A DNA stretch of 64,000 nt from Mangrovibrevibacter kandeliae (GTDB lineage: Bacteria; Pseudomonadota; Alphaproteobacteria; Rhizobiales; Rhizobiaceae): the NCBI RefSeq assembly GCF_024519155.1, contig NZ_JANIFJ010000007.1:62001-126000 (forward strand). The letters run 5' to 3'. Position 1 is the stretch's first letter; every line of letters starts with the position of its first letter. Shown in pieces: positions 35,861-45,099 of the stretch. The notes beneath the pieces are model-generated. The model saw only the letters and a program-made list of their open reading frames with translations, ran no database searches and was not told where the DNA came from. The position numbers and the translations under genes are program-made.

Positions 35861-35968
35861 CATCCTGAGGTGCCCGGCAAGGCCCTGGAAGAGGGAGGTG
35901 TCCTTTGTGTTGGTACGGCGTCCTTCACCCTCGCCCTTCGAGGCTCTCTGCGCTCGCACCTCAGGATG
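35861..35968. repeat. palindromic intergenic repeat (CATCCTGAGGTGC arms)
   Basis: Perfect 13-base inverted arms, CATCCTGAGGTGC (35861-35873) and GCACCTCAGGATG (35956-35968), flank about 82 bases with further short palindromes (CCCTTCGAGGC). CCTCA-GGATGA arms of this kind are typical of a widespread Rhizobiales intergenic palindrome. It lies in the 255-base gap between the convergent DUF305 and esterase-like genes and may act as a transcription stop. No gene is seen in the gap. Confidence 0.65.
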
Positions 35969-36053
35969 AGGGTGAAGAGGGCGCATGCCGCCGGAAGCCG
36001 GCACATGTGGGTCAGGCCAGGCCGTGCCTGGAAACGCGTGGGGCGGCCCGGTG

Positions 36054-37073
36054 CTATTGCGGTCCGGCCCGATCCTCCACCAGCCGGAACTCCAGGATCA
36101 GGTTGCGCTGGAACATCGAGCCATTGTCGTCGGAGATCATGGTCAGGCGGGTCGAGCCGTCCGGCGCCGTCCAGGCCTCCAGCCCCTCCATGTTGTCAAT
36201 CTCCTCGCCGAGGTCGGCCTCGAAGATCACCGGTCCGTCGACGAGCGCGCCAGTCCGGACGGTCGCCCCGGCGATGCGGCGGATGCGGATGCCGAGGCGC
36301 CCGAGCCCGGTGTAGCGCCGCTCGAGCAGCAGGAGGTCGCCGCCCGGCAGGAACGTGCCGTCCGAGACGTCCCAGGGATCGTCGCGCTTCACCTTGAAGA
36401 CGCCGTTCCGCCGGCCGCCCTGGAAGATCGCCGCGAAGATGTTGCCGTCGGGGTCGAGCGAGCGCTCGGCGATCGCGACGGCGGCACCGCCGAGGGATGA
36501 CCCCTTCGGCGAGAGGGCGAGCGTCTCCAGCCCGCGATTGCGCCGCAGCTCGGCGCGCGGGACGGGGAGGGGCAGTGTCTCCGGCCGGCGGTCGAAGGGC
36601 GAGTCGGGATCGGTGTAGGCGAGGATGCGGTGGTCGCGCTCGAAGCCGACGAGCACGCGCTCGCCGTCGATGGCGAGCGACTCGGCGTCCGCTTCGGTCT
36701 TGCCGTCGAACGGTTCGCCCGTCGCGTCGAGCAGCGGGCCGGTGCGCGCGTCGAAAATGCCGGTCGGCCGGCCGCGCCCGTCGCGCTCGATCCGCCCGGC
36801 GAACCAGAGCCCGTCGTCGCTGACGGCGAGGAAGTGACCGTTGCGGGTGAAGCGCAGCGCCGACAAGCCGTGCAGACCCGTGCCCCAGAACTGGATGCCG
36901 CCGACGAAATCGAGCTGGCCGAAGCGGGTCGTCTCCGATCCCGGCTGGAAGCGCTCGATGCGCTGCGAGCCGACGGTCACCGGCGTGCCGCCGCCGGCCT
37001 GCGCCAGCGTCGGCAGGCCGAGCACGACCGCCAGCGCCAGCGCCGCGCCCCGGCGTCGAAGCGGCCGCGTCAA
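36054..37073 (-). CDS. esterase-like activity of phytase family protein (secreted)
   Basis: About 339 residues. A TTG start overlaps the cobT stop (TTGA) and gives a signal peptide: basic RPLRRR, then [20 protein letters not shown]. The rest is a phytase-like beta-propeller domain: [59 protein letters not shown] and the end [20 protein letters not shown]. Members are annotated as esterase-like; substrate is unknown and no esterase Ser motif is evident. It is the last gene of the cobS-hicAB-cobT unit. Confidence 0.85.
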   Translation of the reverse strand: MTRPLRRRGAALALAVVLGLPTLAQAGGGTPVTVGSQRIERFQPGSETTRFGQLDFVGGIQFWGTGLHGLSALRFTRNGHFLAVSDDGLWFAGRIERDGRGRPTGIFDARTGPLLDATGEPFDGKTEADAESLAIDGERVLVGFERDHRILAYTDPDSPFDRRPETLPLPVPRAELRRNRGLETLALSPKGSSLGGAAVAIAERSLDPDGNIFAAIFQGGRRNGVFKVKRDDPWDVSDGTFLPGGDLLLLERRYTGLGRLGIRIRRIAGATVRTGALVDGPVIFEADLGEEIDNMEGLEAWTAPDGSTRLTMISDDNGSMFQRNLILEFRLVEDRAGPQ

Positions 37074-38974
37074 CGCCGGGCGCCTGCCCTCAGCCGGCTG
37101 CGCGTGCGGGTCTGCCCTTGCGGCCGCTCCTCGAAGAGATCGGCAAGCTGCTCGGTCATCGCGCCGGCCAGCTCCTCGGCGTCGACGATGGTCACCGCGC
37201 GGCGGTAGTAGCGCGTCACGTCGTGGCCGATGCCGATGGCCAGGAGCTCGACCGGCGAGCGCGTCTCGATCTCCTCGATCACCGCGCGCAGGTGGCGCTC
37301 GAGATAGTTGCCTGGGTTGACTGAGAGGGTCGAATCGTCGACCGGCGCGCCGTCCGAGATCATCATCAGGATACGCCGCTGCTCCGACCGTCCGAGCAGG
37401 CGGTTGTGCGCCCAGATCAGCGCCTCGCCGTCGATGTTCTCCTTGAGCAGCCCCTCGCGCATCATCAGGCCGAGATTGTTGCGCGCCCGCCGCCACGGTG
37501 CGTCGGCGGACTTGTAGATGATGTGGCGCAGGTCGTTGAGCCGGCCCGGCTTCTGCGGCTTGCCGGCCTTCAGCCAGGCCTCGCGCGCCTGCCCGCCCTT
37601 CCATGCGCGGGTGGTGAAGCCGAGCACCTCGACCTTGACGCCGCAGCGCTCCAGCGTGCGGGCGAGGATGTCGGCGCAGGTCGCCGCCACGGTGATCGGC
37701 CGGCCCCGCATCGAGCCCGAATTGTCGATGAGGAGCGTCACCACCGTGTCGCGGAACTCGGTGTCGCGCTCCATCTTGTAGGTCAGCGGCTGCATCGGGT
37801 CGATGACCAGCCGGGTGAGGCGGGCGGTGTCGAGATAGCCCTCCTCGAGGTCGAAGTCCCAGGAGCGGTTCTGCTGGGCCATCAGCCGGCGCTGCAGCCG
37901 GTTGGCGAGCCGCCCGACGACGCCCTGCAGCGAGGCGAGCTGCTTGTCGAGAAAGGCCCGCAGCCGGTCGAGTTCGGCCGCGTCGCAGAGCTCCTCGGCG
38001 GTGATCACCTCGTCGAAGGCGGCGCTGAAGACGGCATAGTCGGTGTCGCCGATCTGGTTCGACAGCGGCTCGTTCGGGCGGCGCGACTCGCCCGGGGTCT
38101 CGGTCTGCTGGTCGTCGTCGACCGGGTCCTCGGCGGTGACCTCGGAGCTCTCGGCCTCGGCGGTCTCCTGGCTTTCGGTCTCGGCCTCGCTCTCCTGCGG
38201 CTGGGCCTGGTCGTCGCCGGCGTTTTCCTCCGAGCCGCCCTCGTCCTCGCCGCGCTCCTGCTTGTCGCCCTGCTCCTCTTCGTCGGCATCCTCGTCCGGG
38301 TTCTCCTGGGCGAGGTCCTCTGCCATGTCCATCGACACGAGCAGATCGCGGATGGCGCGGGCGAAGGCGCGCTGGTCCTCCACCGTCTCGGTCAGCCGCT
38401 CGAAGCGATCGCCGGCCTTGTCCTCGATCCAGTCGCGCCAGACGTCGACGAGCGCCTGCGCGCTCGGCGGCACCGGACGGCCGGTGAGGCGCTCTCGCAC
38501 CATCAGCGCAATGGCGTCCTCCAGCGGCGCCTCGGCGCGGTCGGTGACGTCGGTGAGGTTGGAGCGAAAGTACTTGTCCTCGAGCATCGTCGCGAGGTTC
38601 TCGGCGACACCCGGCATGGCGTTGGCACCGATCGCCTCGACCCGCGCCTGCTCCACCGCGTCGAAGACGGCGCGCGCCGCCTTGCCGTCGGGGCACAGCG
38701 CAGCATGCGTCTTGGCGTCGTGGCGGGCGCGGCGCAGCGCCATCGCGTCGGCAAGGCCGCGGGTGACGGCGACGTCGTTCTTCGTCACCCGCTTCGGCAG
38801 GTCGGGCAGGCGCGCGCGCGTGCCGGCGAGGCCGGGCCGCTCGTTGGCGTAGACGACCTCGATCTCGCCCTCGCCGGCGATCGCCCGCAGGCAGCCGGCG
38901 ACGGCGCGCCGGAACGGCTCGCGGTCGGTGACCTGGGATTGGGCGGGGCGCTTGTTGTCGCCGATGGTGGCCAT
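37070..38974 (-). CDS. cobT: aerobic cobaltochelatase subunit CobT
   Basis: 634 residues. With CobS and CobN it inserts cobalt into hydrogenobyrinate diamide during aerobic vitamin B12 synthesis. The N-terminal domain starts with [30 protein letters not shown] long acidic Glu/Asp/Gln-rich linker spans about residues 220-300. The C-terminal VWA domain has the MIDAS motif [10 protein letters not shown] (near 416) and [12 protein letters not shown]. The start is 3 bases after the hicB stop, so it is probably in the same transcript as cobS and hicAB. Confidence 0.96.
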   Translation of the reverse strand: MATIGDNKRPAQSQVTDREPFRRAVAGCLRAIAGEGEIEVVYANERPGLAGTRARLPDLPKRVTKNDVAVTRGLADAMALRRARHDAKTHAALCPDGKAARAVFDAVEQARVEAIGANAMPGVAENLATMLEDKYFRSNLTDVTDRAEAPLEDAIALMVRERLTGRPVPPSAQALVDVWRDWIEDKAGDRFERLTETVEDQRAFARAIRDLLVSMDMAEDLAQENPDEDADEEEQGDKQERGEDEGGSEENAGDDQAQPQESEAETESQETAEAESSEVTAEDPVDDDQQTETPGESRRPNEPLSNQIGDTDYAVFSAAFDEVITAEELCDAAELDRLRAFLDKQLASLQGVVGRLANRLQRRLMAQQNRSWDFDLEEGYLDTARLTRLVIDPMQPLTYKMERDTEFRDTVVTLLIDNSGSMRGRPITVAATCADILARTLERCGVKVEVLGFTTRAWKGGQAREAWLKAGKPQKPGRLNDLRHIIYKSADAPWRRARNNLGLMMREGLLKENIDGEALIWAHNRLLGRSEQRRILMMISDGAPVDDSTLSVNPGNYLERHLRAVIEEIETRSPVELLAIGIGHDVTRYYRRAVTIVDAEELAGAMTEQLADLFEERPQGQTRTRSRLRAGARR

Positions 38975-38977
38975 GGG

Positions 38978-39247
38978 TTACTCGGCAGCCTCTTTGGCGC
39001 TGTGACGTGGCGCCGGGACGGTCTCGCCCGCCGCTAGGGCGGCATCAGCCCACTCCGCAGCGGCCGAGCGAACGTCTGCAACGGCGTCCAGTTCGGTCTC
39101 GCCGTCGCCCATGCAACCCGGGAGAGCGGGGATGGTCGCAAACCATCCGCCCCCCTCCTCGACCGCGAGCGGGCGCAGGTGGACTTCGTAGAGGGACGGA
39201 TCAAAGGAAAGGCCGTCAATCTTGGAGATCGTTCGGTCGGAAGTCAT
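38978..39247 (-). CDS. hicB: HicB-family antitoxin
   Basis: 89 residues. The partial RNase-H-like HicB fold is seen in YEVHLRPLAVEEGGGWFATIPALPGCMGDGETELDAVADVRSA, with the hallmark FATIPALPGC-(M)-GDGET. The C-terminal tail (ETVPAPRHSAKEAAE) is short, with no clear extra DNA-binding domain. In HicAB systems the antitoxin binds and blocks the HicA RNase and can repress its own promoter. Its ATG overlaps the stop that hicA would use in its original frame (ATGA). In the present sequence it is also in frame with the shifted hicA, so a fused HicA'-HicB product is possible. Confidence 0.85.
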   Translation of the reverse strand: MTSDRTISKIDGLSFDPSLYEVHLRPLAVEEGGGWFATIPALPGCMGDGETELDAVADVRSAAAEWADAALAAGETVPAPRHSAKEAAE

Positions 39248-39481
39248 GGCTTCCCTATCTCGTCCAGGAACCTCAGAAATTCCCGAATATATATTGCCTT
39301 TTATAGGACGGTGCGCCGGTATGGTATAGCGGCTGCCCCCTCCGGGAGCTCCGACCTTATAGTGTGATCCGCGAGATGGCTTGATGCAGTCGAGCCCGAC
39401 CTCTCGGCATGCCGCCTCGATGTCCTCAATGCGCCAATCCCCCTTCGGATTGGCGCGCATCCGTTCGCGGACCTTGCCCAA
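39244..39481 (-). pseudogene. hicA: hicA toxin with a one-base shift that fuses it to hicB
   Basis: HicA-type mRNA interferase: VRERMRANPKGDWRIEDIEAA, then CIKPSRGSHYKVG with the catalytic His in the SHYKV strand, then RYTIPAHRPIK. At about 39300, after PIK, the frame goes to GNIYSGISEV and on into hicB without a stop. Skipping one G restores the family's C-terminal helix, AIYIREFLRFLDEIGKP, and a TGA that overlaps the hicB ATG. So one extra base (or an error) has removed the last 17 residues and fused the genes. The start is a TTG at 39481 or the ATG at 39460. The end of the gene is AT-rich compared with its surroundings. Confidence 0.75.
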
Positions 39482-39488
39482 GCCGCTC

Positions 39489-40478
39489 TCAATCCAGCAC
39501 GACGTTCGCCGCGCTCTCCGGCAGCTCCTGGCCGAAGGCGCGCTGGTAGAGCTCGGCCACCAGCGGCCGCTCCAGATCGTCGCACTTGTTGAGGAAGGTG
39601 ACGCGGAAGGCAAAGCCGATGTCGCCGAAGATCTCGGCGTTCTCGGCCCAGGTGATCACCGTGCGCGGGCTCATCACCGTCGACAGGTCGCCGTTCATGA
39701 AGGCCGAGCGGGTCATGTCGGCGACGCGCACCATCTTGGAGACGTCCTGGCGCCCGTCCTTGGTGTCGAAGTGCCGCGCCTTGGCGAGCACGATCCCGAC
39801 CTCCTGGTCGTGCGGCAGGTAGTTCAGCGTCGTGACGATCGACCAGCGGTCCATCTGCGCCTGGTTGATCTGCTGCGTGCCGTGATAGAGCCCGGTGGTA
39901 TCGCCGAGGCCGACGGTATTGGCCGTCGCGAACAGACGGAAGGCCGGGTGCGGGCGAACCACGCGGCTCTGGTCGAGCAGCGTCAGGCGGCCGGAGGATT
40001 CGAGCACCCGCTGGATCACGAACATCACGTCCGGGCGGCCGGCGTCATACTCGTCGAACACCAGCGCGACGTTGTTCTGATAGGCCCAGGGCAGGATGCC
40101 GTCCCGGAATTCGGTGACCTGCATGCCCTCGCGCACCGTGATCGCGTCCTTGCCGACGAGGTCGATGCGGCTGACGTGGCTGTCGAGATTGACGCGCACG
40201 CACGGCCAGTTGAGCCGCGCGGCCACCTGCTCGATGTGGGTCGACTTGCCGGTGCCGTGGAAACCCGAGACCATCACGCGGCGATTGCGCGCGAAGCCGG
40301 CGAGAATGGCGAGCGTCGTCTGCCGGTCGAACAGGTAGTCCGGATCGATCTCCGGCACATGGGGATCGGACTCGCTGAAGGCCGGGACGGTCAGATTGCT
40401 GTCGAAACCAAAGGTCTCGCGGACGGAGATCGTGGTGTCCGGGAGCCCGGCCACATCCTGCACCGCTGCGTTCATCAT
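39489..40478 (-). CDS. cobS: aerobic cobaltochelatase subunit CobS
   Basis: 329-residue AAA+ ATPase that drives cobalt insertion with CobT and CobN. Walker A is GFHGTGKST (72-80), Walker B is [13 protein letters not shown], and [14 protein letters not shown] is sensor 1. The N-terminal segment [20 protein letters not shown] is the CobS signature. It is the first gene of the minus-strand unit that continues through hicAB to cobT. hicA begins only 8 bases after its stop. Confidence 0.97.
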   Translation of the reverse strand: MMNAAVQDVAGLPDTTISVRETFGFDSNLTVPAFSESDPHVPEIDPDYLFDRQTTLAILAGFARNRRVMVSGFHGTGKSTHIEQVAARLNWPCVRVNLDSHVSRIDLVGKDAITVREGMQVTEFRDGILPWAYQNNVALVFDEYDAGRPDVMFVIQRVLESSGRLTLLDQSRVVRPHPAFRLFATANTVGLGDTTGLYHGTQQINQAQMDRWSIVTTLNYLPHDQEVGIVLAKARHFDTKDGRQDVSKMVRVADMTRSAFMNGDLSTVMSPRTVITWAENAEIFGDIGFAFRVTFLNKCDDLERPLVAELYQRAFGQELPESAANVVLD

Positions 40479-40618
40479 ACCTCCAAGTACGACGCGACGA
40501 AGCCGGCGCCGAACATCTCACATAAAGTCGGAGCCCGCGACGGCGGGTTCCTGGCGCATTCGATCCCTCGGATGACGAGTTCGACGGCGGCAGGCGCCGA
40601 ACCGTCCGGACGGAAGGC

Positions 40619-41224
40619 TCAGCAGAAACCGGACTGCTTCAGGAGCTTGTAGGCCTGGATGACCTCGCGCAGCCGGTCCTCGGATCCGCGATCGCCGCCG
40701 TTGACGTCGGGATGGTATTGCTTGACGAGACTCTTATACCGCGCCCGGATCGTCTCGCCAGTCGATTCCTGCGGCAGGTCGAGGGTTTCGAGAGCTTTTG
40801 CCTCCAGCGAGCGGACCTTCCGCCGCACGGGGGCGGGCGCCGGCTCGGTTCCCTCGAAGAGTTCGAACGGGTCGCGGGCCCGGCCGGTGAAGCGACGACC
40901 GCTGCGCGCTTCGCTCTTCAGCGGCTCGCTCGAGGCCGAGCCCATCTTCCAGGTCGGGCGATGGCCGGTGAGCGAATCCTTCAGATAGGCCTGGATGTCC
41001 CGGTCGTTCAGGCCGGAGAAGTAGTTGTAGCTCTTGTTGTAGAGCCGCACGTGGTCGACGCAGAAGTGGTAGTACTCGCCCTCATGGTCGCGCCCGCGCG
41101 GCGCCTTGTGAAGGCCGGGCTCCTCGCATCCCTCCCAGCCGCAGCTCGGCGCCCGCGACTTTTCGGCCGCCTGCGGGTCGGGGCGCAACCGGATGCGGTC
41201 GAAATATTTGGAGTCCAGTTTCAT
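40619..41224 (-). CDS. C-terminal J-domain protein
   Basis: 201 residues with a J-domain at the C-terminus instead of the usual N-terminal position. The HPD motif is in KQYHPDVNGGD (171-173), preceded by LPQESTGETIRARYKSL, so it can stimulate a DnaK-type ATPase. The first ~100 residues (MKLDSKYFDRIRLRP, CGWEGCEEPGLHKAPRG, FCVDHVRLYNKSYNYF) are specific to this Rhizobiales family and contain Cys and His residues possibly binding zinc. It is divergent from bolA and follows cobS, a conserved order. An ATG further upstream (41260) is possible but less like relatives. Confidence 0.88.
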   Translation of the reverse strand: MKLDSKYFDRIRLRPDPQAAEKSRAPSCGWEGCEEPGLHKAPRGRDHEGEYYHFCVDHVRLYNKSYNYFSGLNDRDIQAYLKDSLTGHRPTWKMGSASSEPLKSEARSGRRFTGRARDPFELFEGTEPAPAPVRRKVRSLEAKALETLDLPQESTGETIRARYKSLVKQYHPDVNGGDRGSEDRLREVIQAYKLLKQSGFC

Positions 41225-41358
41225 TGGCGGGATTATGGGGTTGCGTCGGAAGGCGAACAAGAATTGACAGGCGCGAAAAGATCGCTTCGCACCAGCCTCG
41301 CTGACGGGCCGACGGTGCGTCGCGCAAGAGGGTCAGATACGCGGAAGATGGAGAGATC

Positions 41359-41661
41359 ATGACGGTCCAGCAGTCGATCGAGACGAAGCTGCGCGAAGCG
41401 CTGTCGCCCGAGAGCCTCGATGTGATCAACGAGAGCCATCTGCATGCCGGCCACCACCACGCCGGCAGCGACCACCATGGCGGCTTCGACGGCACCGGCG
41501 AGACCCATTTCAGGGTGCGGCTGGTGGCGGCCTCGCTGGCCGGCAAGAGCCGGCTCGACCGGCACCGGCTGATCAACGGGCTGCTCGGCGAGGAACTGGC
41601 GGGCGGGGTGCATGCGCTGGCGATCGAAGCGGCCGCGCCCGGCGAAGCGCGCCGGCGTTGA
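41359..41661 (+). CDS. BolA-family protein
   Basis: 100 residues with the BolA fold: IETKLREALSPESLDVINESHLHAGH, then GETHFRVRLVAASLAGKSRLDRHRLINGLL. The conserved His residues (HLHAGHHHAG, ETHFRV, and ...GGVHAL) can hold an iron-sulfur cluster with a monothiol glutaredoxin. The insertion HHHAGSDHHGGFDGTG is unusually His/Gly-rich. It is divergent from the J-domain gene over 134 bases. Confidence 0.93.
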   Translation: MTVQQSIETKLREALSPESLDVINESHLHAGHHHAGSDHHGGFDGTGETHFRVRLVAASLAGKSRLDRHRLINGLLGEELAGGVHALAIEAAAPGEARRR

Positions 41662-41677
41662 GGCCGCGGTCGTTGCG

Positions 41678-42397
41678 ATGAACGACGCTCGCAACGGCGC
41701 CGACGACGCGAGACCGGCTGCCGCTCACGATCGGTGGCCCCGTCGGCGGCGCGTGGCCGGCCTCGGCTTCGTGGTGCTCCTCTCGTTCCTGGCGGGCATG
41801 ACCGACGCCATCGGGTTCCTGCGCGCCGGCGACTTCCTGTCCTTCATGAGCGGCAACACGACGCGCCTCGCCATCGCGCTCGCCCAGGGGCGGAGCGACG
41901 CCATGCTGCGGCTCGGCGGCATCCTTCTGACCTTCGTCGCCGGCAACGCCCTCGGCGTGGTGGTCATGCGAGCCGGAGGCGGGCGGCACGGGCTGCTGCT
42001 CGGCGCCGTCACGGCGATCATGGGCATCAGCGCCTTGCTCGTGCCGCCGCTGTCGAATGCTGCGGCCTACCTGCCGCTGGTGCTCGCGATGGGGATGCTG
42101 AACGCTGCGGTCGATCGCGTCGGCGGTCAGCCGCTCGGCCTCACTTACGTCACCGGGGCGCTGTCGCGTCTCGGGAAGGGACTCGGCCGCGTCCTCTGCG
42201 GCGAGCGAGACGCTGGCTTTCTGGTCCAGGCCGTACCCTGGCTCGGGATGATCGCCGGCGGCCTCGCGGGCGCCAGTCTGTCGGCGCTGGCCGAGCCGGT
42301 GGCGCTGTGGACCGCCTGTGCCTTCGGCCTGGCGCTGACCATCGTCTCGGCCGCGGTTCCCCGCACCTGGCTCGGCGAGGCCTCCGGCCTGCGGTAG
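41678..42397 (+). CDS. DUF1275 (YoaK) family membrane protein
   Basis: 239 residues with a basic cytoplasmic start and six predicted membrane segments. LSFLAGMTDAIGFLRAGDFLSFMSGNTTRLAIALA is the family signature, as is NAAVDRVGGQPLGLTYVTGALSRLGKGL. Function is unknown; a transporter role is often suggested. The ATG at 41678 is 16 bases after bolA's stop, so they are probably cotranscribed. Confidence 0.87.
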   Translation: MNDARNGADDARPAAAHDRWPRRRRVAGLGFVVLLSFLAGMTDAIGFLRAGDFLSFMSGNTTRLAIALAQGRSDAMLRLGGILLTFVAGNALGVVVMRAGGGRHGLLLGAVTAIMGISALLVPPLSNAAAYLPLVLAMGMLNAAVDRVGGQPLGLTYVTGALSRLGKGLGRVLCGERDAGFLVQAVPWLGMIAGGLAGASLSALAEPVALWTACAFGLALTIVSAAVPRTWLGEASGLR

Positions 42398-42418
42398 ACA
42401 GAAAGGCGCCCGTTGGCC

Positions 42419-43951
42419 TCAGCCGGCCGGTCGCTCCGACTGCTGCGGGGCCTGCGTATCGGCAGGTTCGCTCGTCGCAGGCGCTTCCTCGTGCGGCATC
42501 GGTCCGACGGTCTTTCGGCCGTCGTCGGCGGACGCGTCCGCGACGCCCGGCTCGTCCGTGCCAAAACGCCCCTCGGCGAGATCGGGCTCGCGATCTGGAT
42601 CCTCCAGAGGCGAAACCTCGGCCGCCGGCCCGTTGCCGGGCCGTGCAGCGCCCGGCGCGGCATGGCCGAGCTTCTTCGGCGGCACCAGCACCGTCGACGG
42701 CCGGATGCGCAACCGCGCGACGCGGTTCTTCTCGCGCTTCAGGACGACGAAGCGCTTGCCGAAAAAGGTGAAGGATTGGCGCTCCTCGGGGATCGTCTGG
42801 GTCTCGTGGATGACGAGCCCGGCGATCGTCACCGCCTCGTCGTCCGGCAGCGACCAGCCGAGCGCCCGGTTGAGGTCGCGGATCGGCACGGCGCCGTCGA
42901 CGACGACCGAGCCGTCGGCCTCGGTCTTGACGCCCTCGATCTCCACGTCGTGCTCGTCGGCGATGTTGCCGACGATCTCCTCCAGGATGTCCTCGAGGGT
43001 GATCAGCCCCCGCACCTCGCCATACTCGTCGACGACGAGGGCGAAGTGGGTGCGCCGGCGCAGGAAGGCGTTCAGCTGGTCCTGCAGCGTCGTCGTCTCC
43101 GGCACGAACCAGGGGCGCGTCGCGATCTTCAGGATGTCGAGGCGCGTGAAGTCGTTGCCGAGCTCGTTGAGGGCGCGCAGGAGATCCTTGGCGTGGACGA
43201 CGCCGACGATGTTGTCGGCCTCGCCCTTCCAGACCGGCATGCGGGTGTGCGGGCTCTCCAGGATCTGGCGGACGATCGCCTCGGGCGGATCGTCGGCATT
43301 GACCTGACGCATGGTGGTGCGGTGGACCATCACGTCCGACACCTCCAGTTCGTGCAGGTCGAGAAGGCCGCCGAGCCGGTTGCGGTCGACGTCGACGAGC
43401 GCGCCCTCGCGATGCAGCACCTCAACCGTTCCGCGCAGCTCCTGATGGGCGCTCAGCATCGTGCCGGACTCGAGGTCGACGCCGAAGAGAGCGAGGATGC
43501 GGCGCACGGTCCAGTTCACCGCAGCGGTCGCCGGCGACAGGGCCATCACCGCCACCTCCACGGCACGGGCGAGCCGCAGCGCCCAGTTCTCCGGATGGGC
43601 GATCGCCAGCGACTTCGGCAGCACTTCGCCGAAGATCACGACGAGGATCGTCATGGCGATCGTCGCATAGGCGACGCCCGACTGACCGAAGAGACCGAGA
43701 AACGCGGTCGTCGCCAGCGACGAGGCGAGGATGTTGACGAGGTTGTTGCCGATCAGCAGCGAGCCGATCAGCCGGTCCTTCCGCTCGGTCAGCCGGGTGA
43801 CGACGCCGGCGCGCGCATCGCCGCTCTTCTCGAAGGACAGGATGCGCCCGCGCGAGGCGGCGGTGAGGGCGGTCTCCGAGCAAGCGAAGAAGGCCGAGAC
43901 GCAGAGCAGCAGGACGACGATCCCGACGAGGATCCAGAGCGAGGCGGTCAT
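42419..43951 (-). CDS. HlyC/CorC-family hemolysin-like transporter
   Basis: 510 residues. The N-terminal DUF21/CNNM membrane domain (about 1-140) includes SAFFACSETALTAASRGRI and LLIGNNLVNILASSLATTAFL. Two CBS domains follow (about 195-330: VMVHRTTMRQVNADD, MPVWKGEADNIVGVVHAKDLL, DEYGEVRGLITLEDILEEIVG). Then comes a CorC_HlyC domain (VDGAVPIRDLNRALGWSLPD) and a ~90-residue disordered Pro/Ala/Glu tail. Such proteins are thought to move or sense divalent cations such as magnesium. Its ATG overlaps the aroB stop (ATGA). Confidence 0.92.
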   Translation of the reverse strand: MTASLWILVGIVVLLLCVSAFFACSETALTAASRGRILSFEKSGDARAGVVTRLTERKDRLIGSLLIGNNLVNILASSLATTAFLGLFGQSGVAYATIAMTILVVIFGEVLPKSLAIAHPENWALRLARAVEVAVMALSPATAAVNWTVRRILALFGVDLESGTMLSAHQELRGTVEVLHREGALVDVDRNRLGGLLDLHELEVSDVMVHRTTMRQVNADDPPEAIVRQILESPHTRMPVWKGEADNIVGVVHAKDLLRALNELGNDFTRLDILKIATRPWFVPETTTLQDQLNAFLRRRTHFALVVDEYGEVRGLITLEDILEEIVGNIADEHDVEIEGVKTEADGSVVVDGAVPIRDLNRALGWSLPDDEAVTIAGLVIHETQTIPEERQSFTFFGKRFVVLKREKNRVARLRIRPSTVLVPPKKLGHAAPGAARPGNGPAAEVSPLEDPDREPDLAEGRFGTDEPGVADASADDGRKTVGPMPHEEAPATSEPADTQAPQQSERPAG

Positions 43952-45099
43952 CGCGCGAGCTCCTGTTGGAGGAAGCTCTCCACGGCCACCGGGTCGACGT
44001 CGTTCGCGACGAAGGCCCGGCCGATGCCGCGGGTGAGGATGAAGGTGAGGCTGCCGCGCCGGACCTTCTTGTCCTGCGCGATGCGCGGCATCAGCATGGC
44101 CGTCGTCAACCGCTCGCCCGGGATGGCGGCGATGCGCGTCGGCAGGCCGACATCCGACAGATGCCGCTCCACGCGTGCCGCGTCCTCCTGCGGGCAGAGG
44201 CCGAGAGTTGCCGAGAAGCGGTGCGCGAGTACCATGCCGATCGCCACCGCCTCGCCGTGGACGAGGCGGTCGGTGGCATAGCCGGTCGCCCCTTCGAGCG
44301 CGTGGCCGAAGGTGTGGCCGAGATTGAGGAGCGCGCGGGCGCCGTCCTCGCGCTCGTCGGCGGCCACCACCGCGGCCTTGGCACGACAGCTGACGGCGAT
44401 CGCTTCGGTCCGCGCCGGGCCGCCGGCGAAGACCTCGGCATGGTTCGCTTCCAGCCAGGCGAAGAAGTCCGGCCGGTCGATCAGGCCGTACTTGGCGAGT
44501 TCGGCATAACCGGCGGCGAACTCGCGGGACGACAGGGTGTCGAGCACCGTCGTGTCGGCCAGCACCAGCGCCGGCTGGTGGAAGACGCCGACGAGGTTCT
44601 TGCCGTGCGCCGTGTTGATGCCGGTCTTGCCGCCGACGGAGGAATCGACCTGGGCGAGGAGGCTGGTCGGCACCTGCACGAAGCGCATCCCGCGACGCAC
44701 GATACCGGCGGCGAATCCGGCAAGATCGCCGATCACGCCACCGCCGAGGGCGAGCACCGCGTCGCCGCGCTCGAGCCGCGCTGCGAGGATGGCGTCGACG
44801 ACGTGCTCCAGCTGCTCGAAGCGTTTGGTCGCCTCGCCGGCCGGCAGGACGATCGGCGTCGCGTCGATACCGGCGGCCGCGAGCGCGGCGAGGAGGCGCG
44901 GCAGGTGCCGGTCGGCGAGATTTGCGTCGCTCACCACGGCCACGCGGATGTCCGGCAGCCGGCGCGCGAGGAGTTTACCGGCCCGTTCGATCAGCCCGGC
45001 GCCGATGAGGATGTCGTAGGACCGTTCGCCGAGGTCGACGGCGACCGTCGTCGGCTCCGCCGGATCGCGCGGGGCCGGTGCGGTGGAGGAGGGGCTCAC
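43948..45099 (-). CDS. aroB: 3-dehydroquinate synthase
   Basis: Second step of the shikimate pathway, 383 residues. NAD-binding and catalytic motifs are present: DANLADRHLPRLL, the LPAGEATKRFEQLEHVVDAI block, LALGGGVIGDLAGFAAGIVRRGMRFVQVPTSLLAQVDSSVGGKTGIN, and LNLGHTFGHALEGAT, whose His residues bind zinc. It is of normal length with a short variable N-terminus. It overlaps aroK upstream (4 bases) and the HlyC/CorC gene downstream, so all three are one transcript. Confidence 0.97.
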   Translation of the reverse strand: MSPSSTAPAPRDPAEPTTVAVDLGERSYDILIGAGLIERAGKLLARRLPDIRVAVVSDANLADRHLPRLLAALAAAGIDATPIVLPAGEATKRFEQLEHVVDAILAARLERGDAVLALGGGVIGDLAGFAAGIVRRGMRFVQVPTSLLAQVDSSVGGKTGINTAHGKNLVGVFHQPALVLADTTVLDTLSSREFAAGYAELAKYGLIDRPDFFAWLEANHAEVFAGGPARTEAIAVSCRAKAAVVAADEREDGARALLNLGHTFGHALEGATGYATDRLVHGEAVAIGMVLAHRFSATLGLCPQEDAARVERHLSDVGLPTRIAAIPGERLTTAMLMPRIAQDKKVRRGSLTFILTRGIGRAFVANDVDPVAVESFLQQELAR

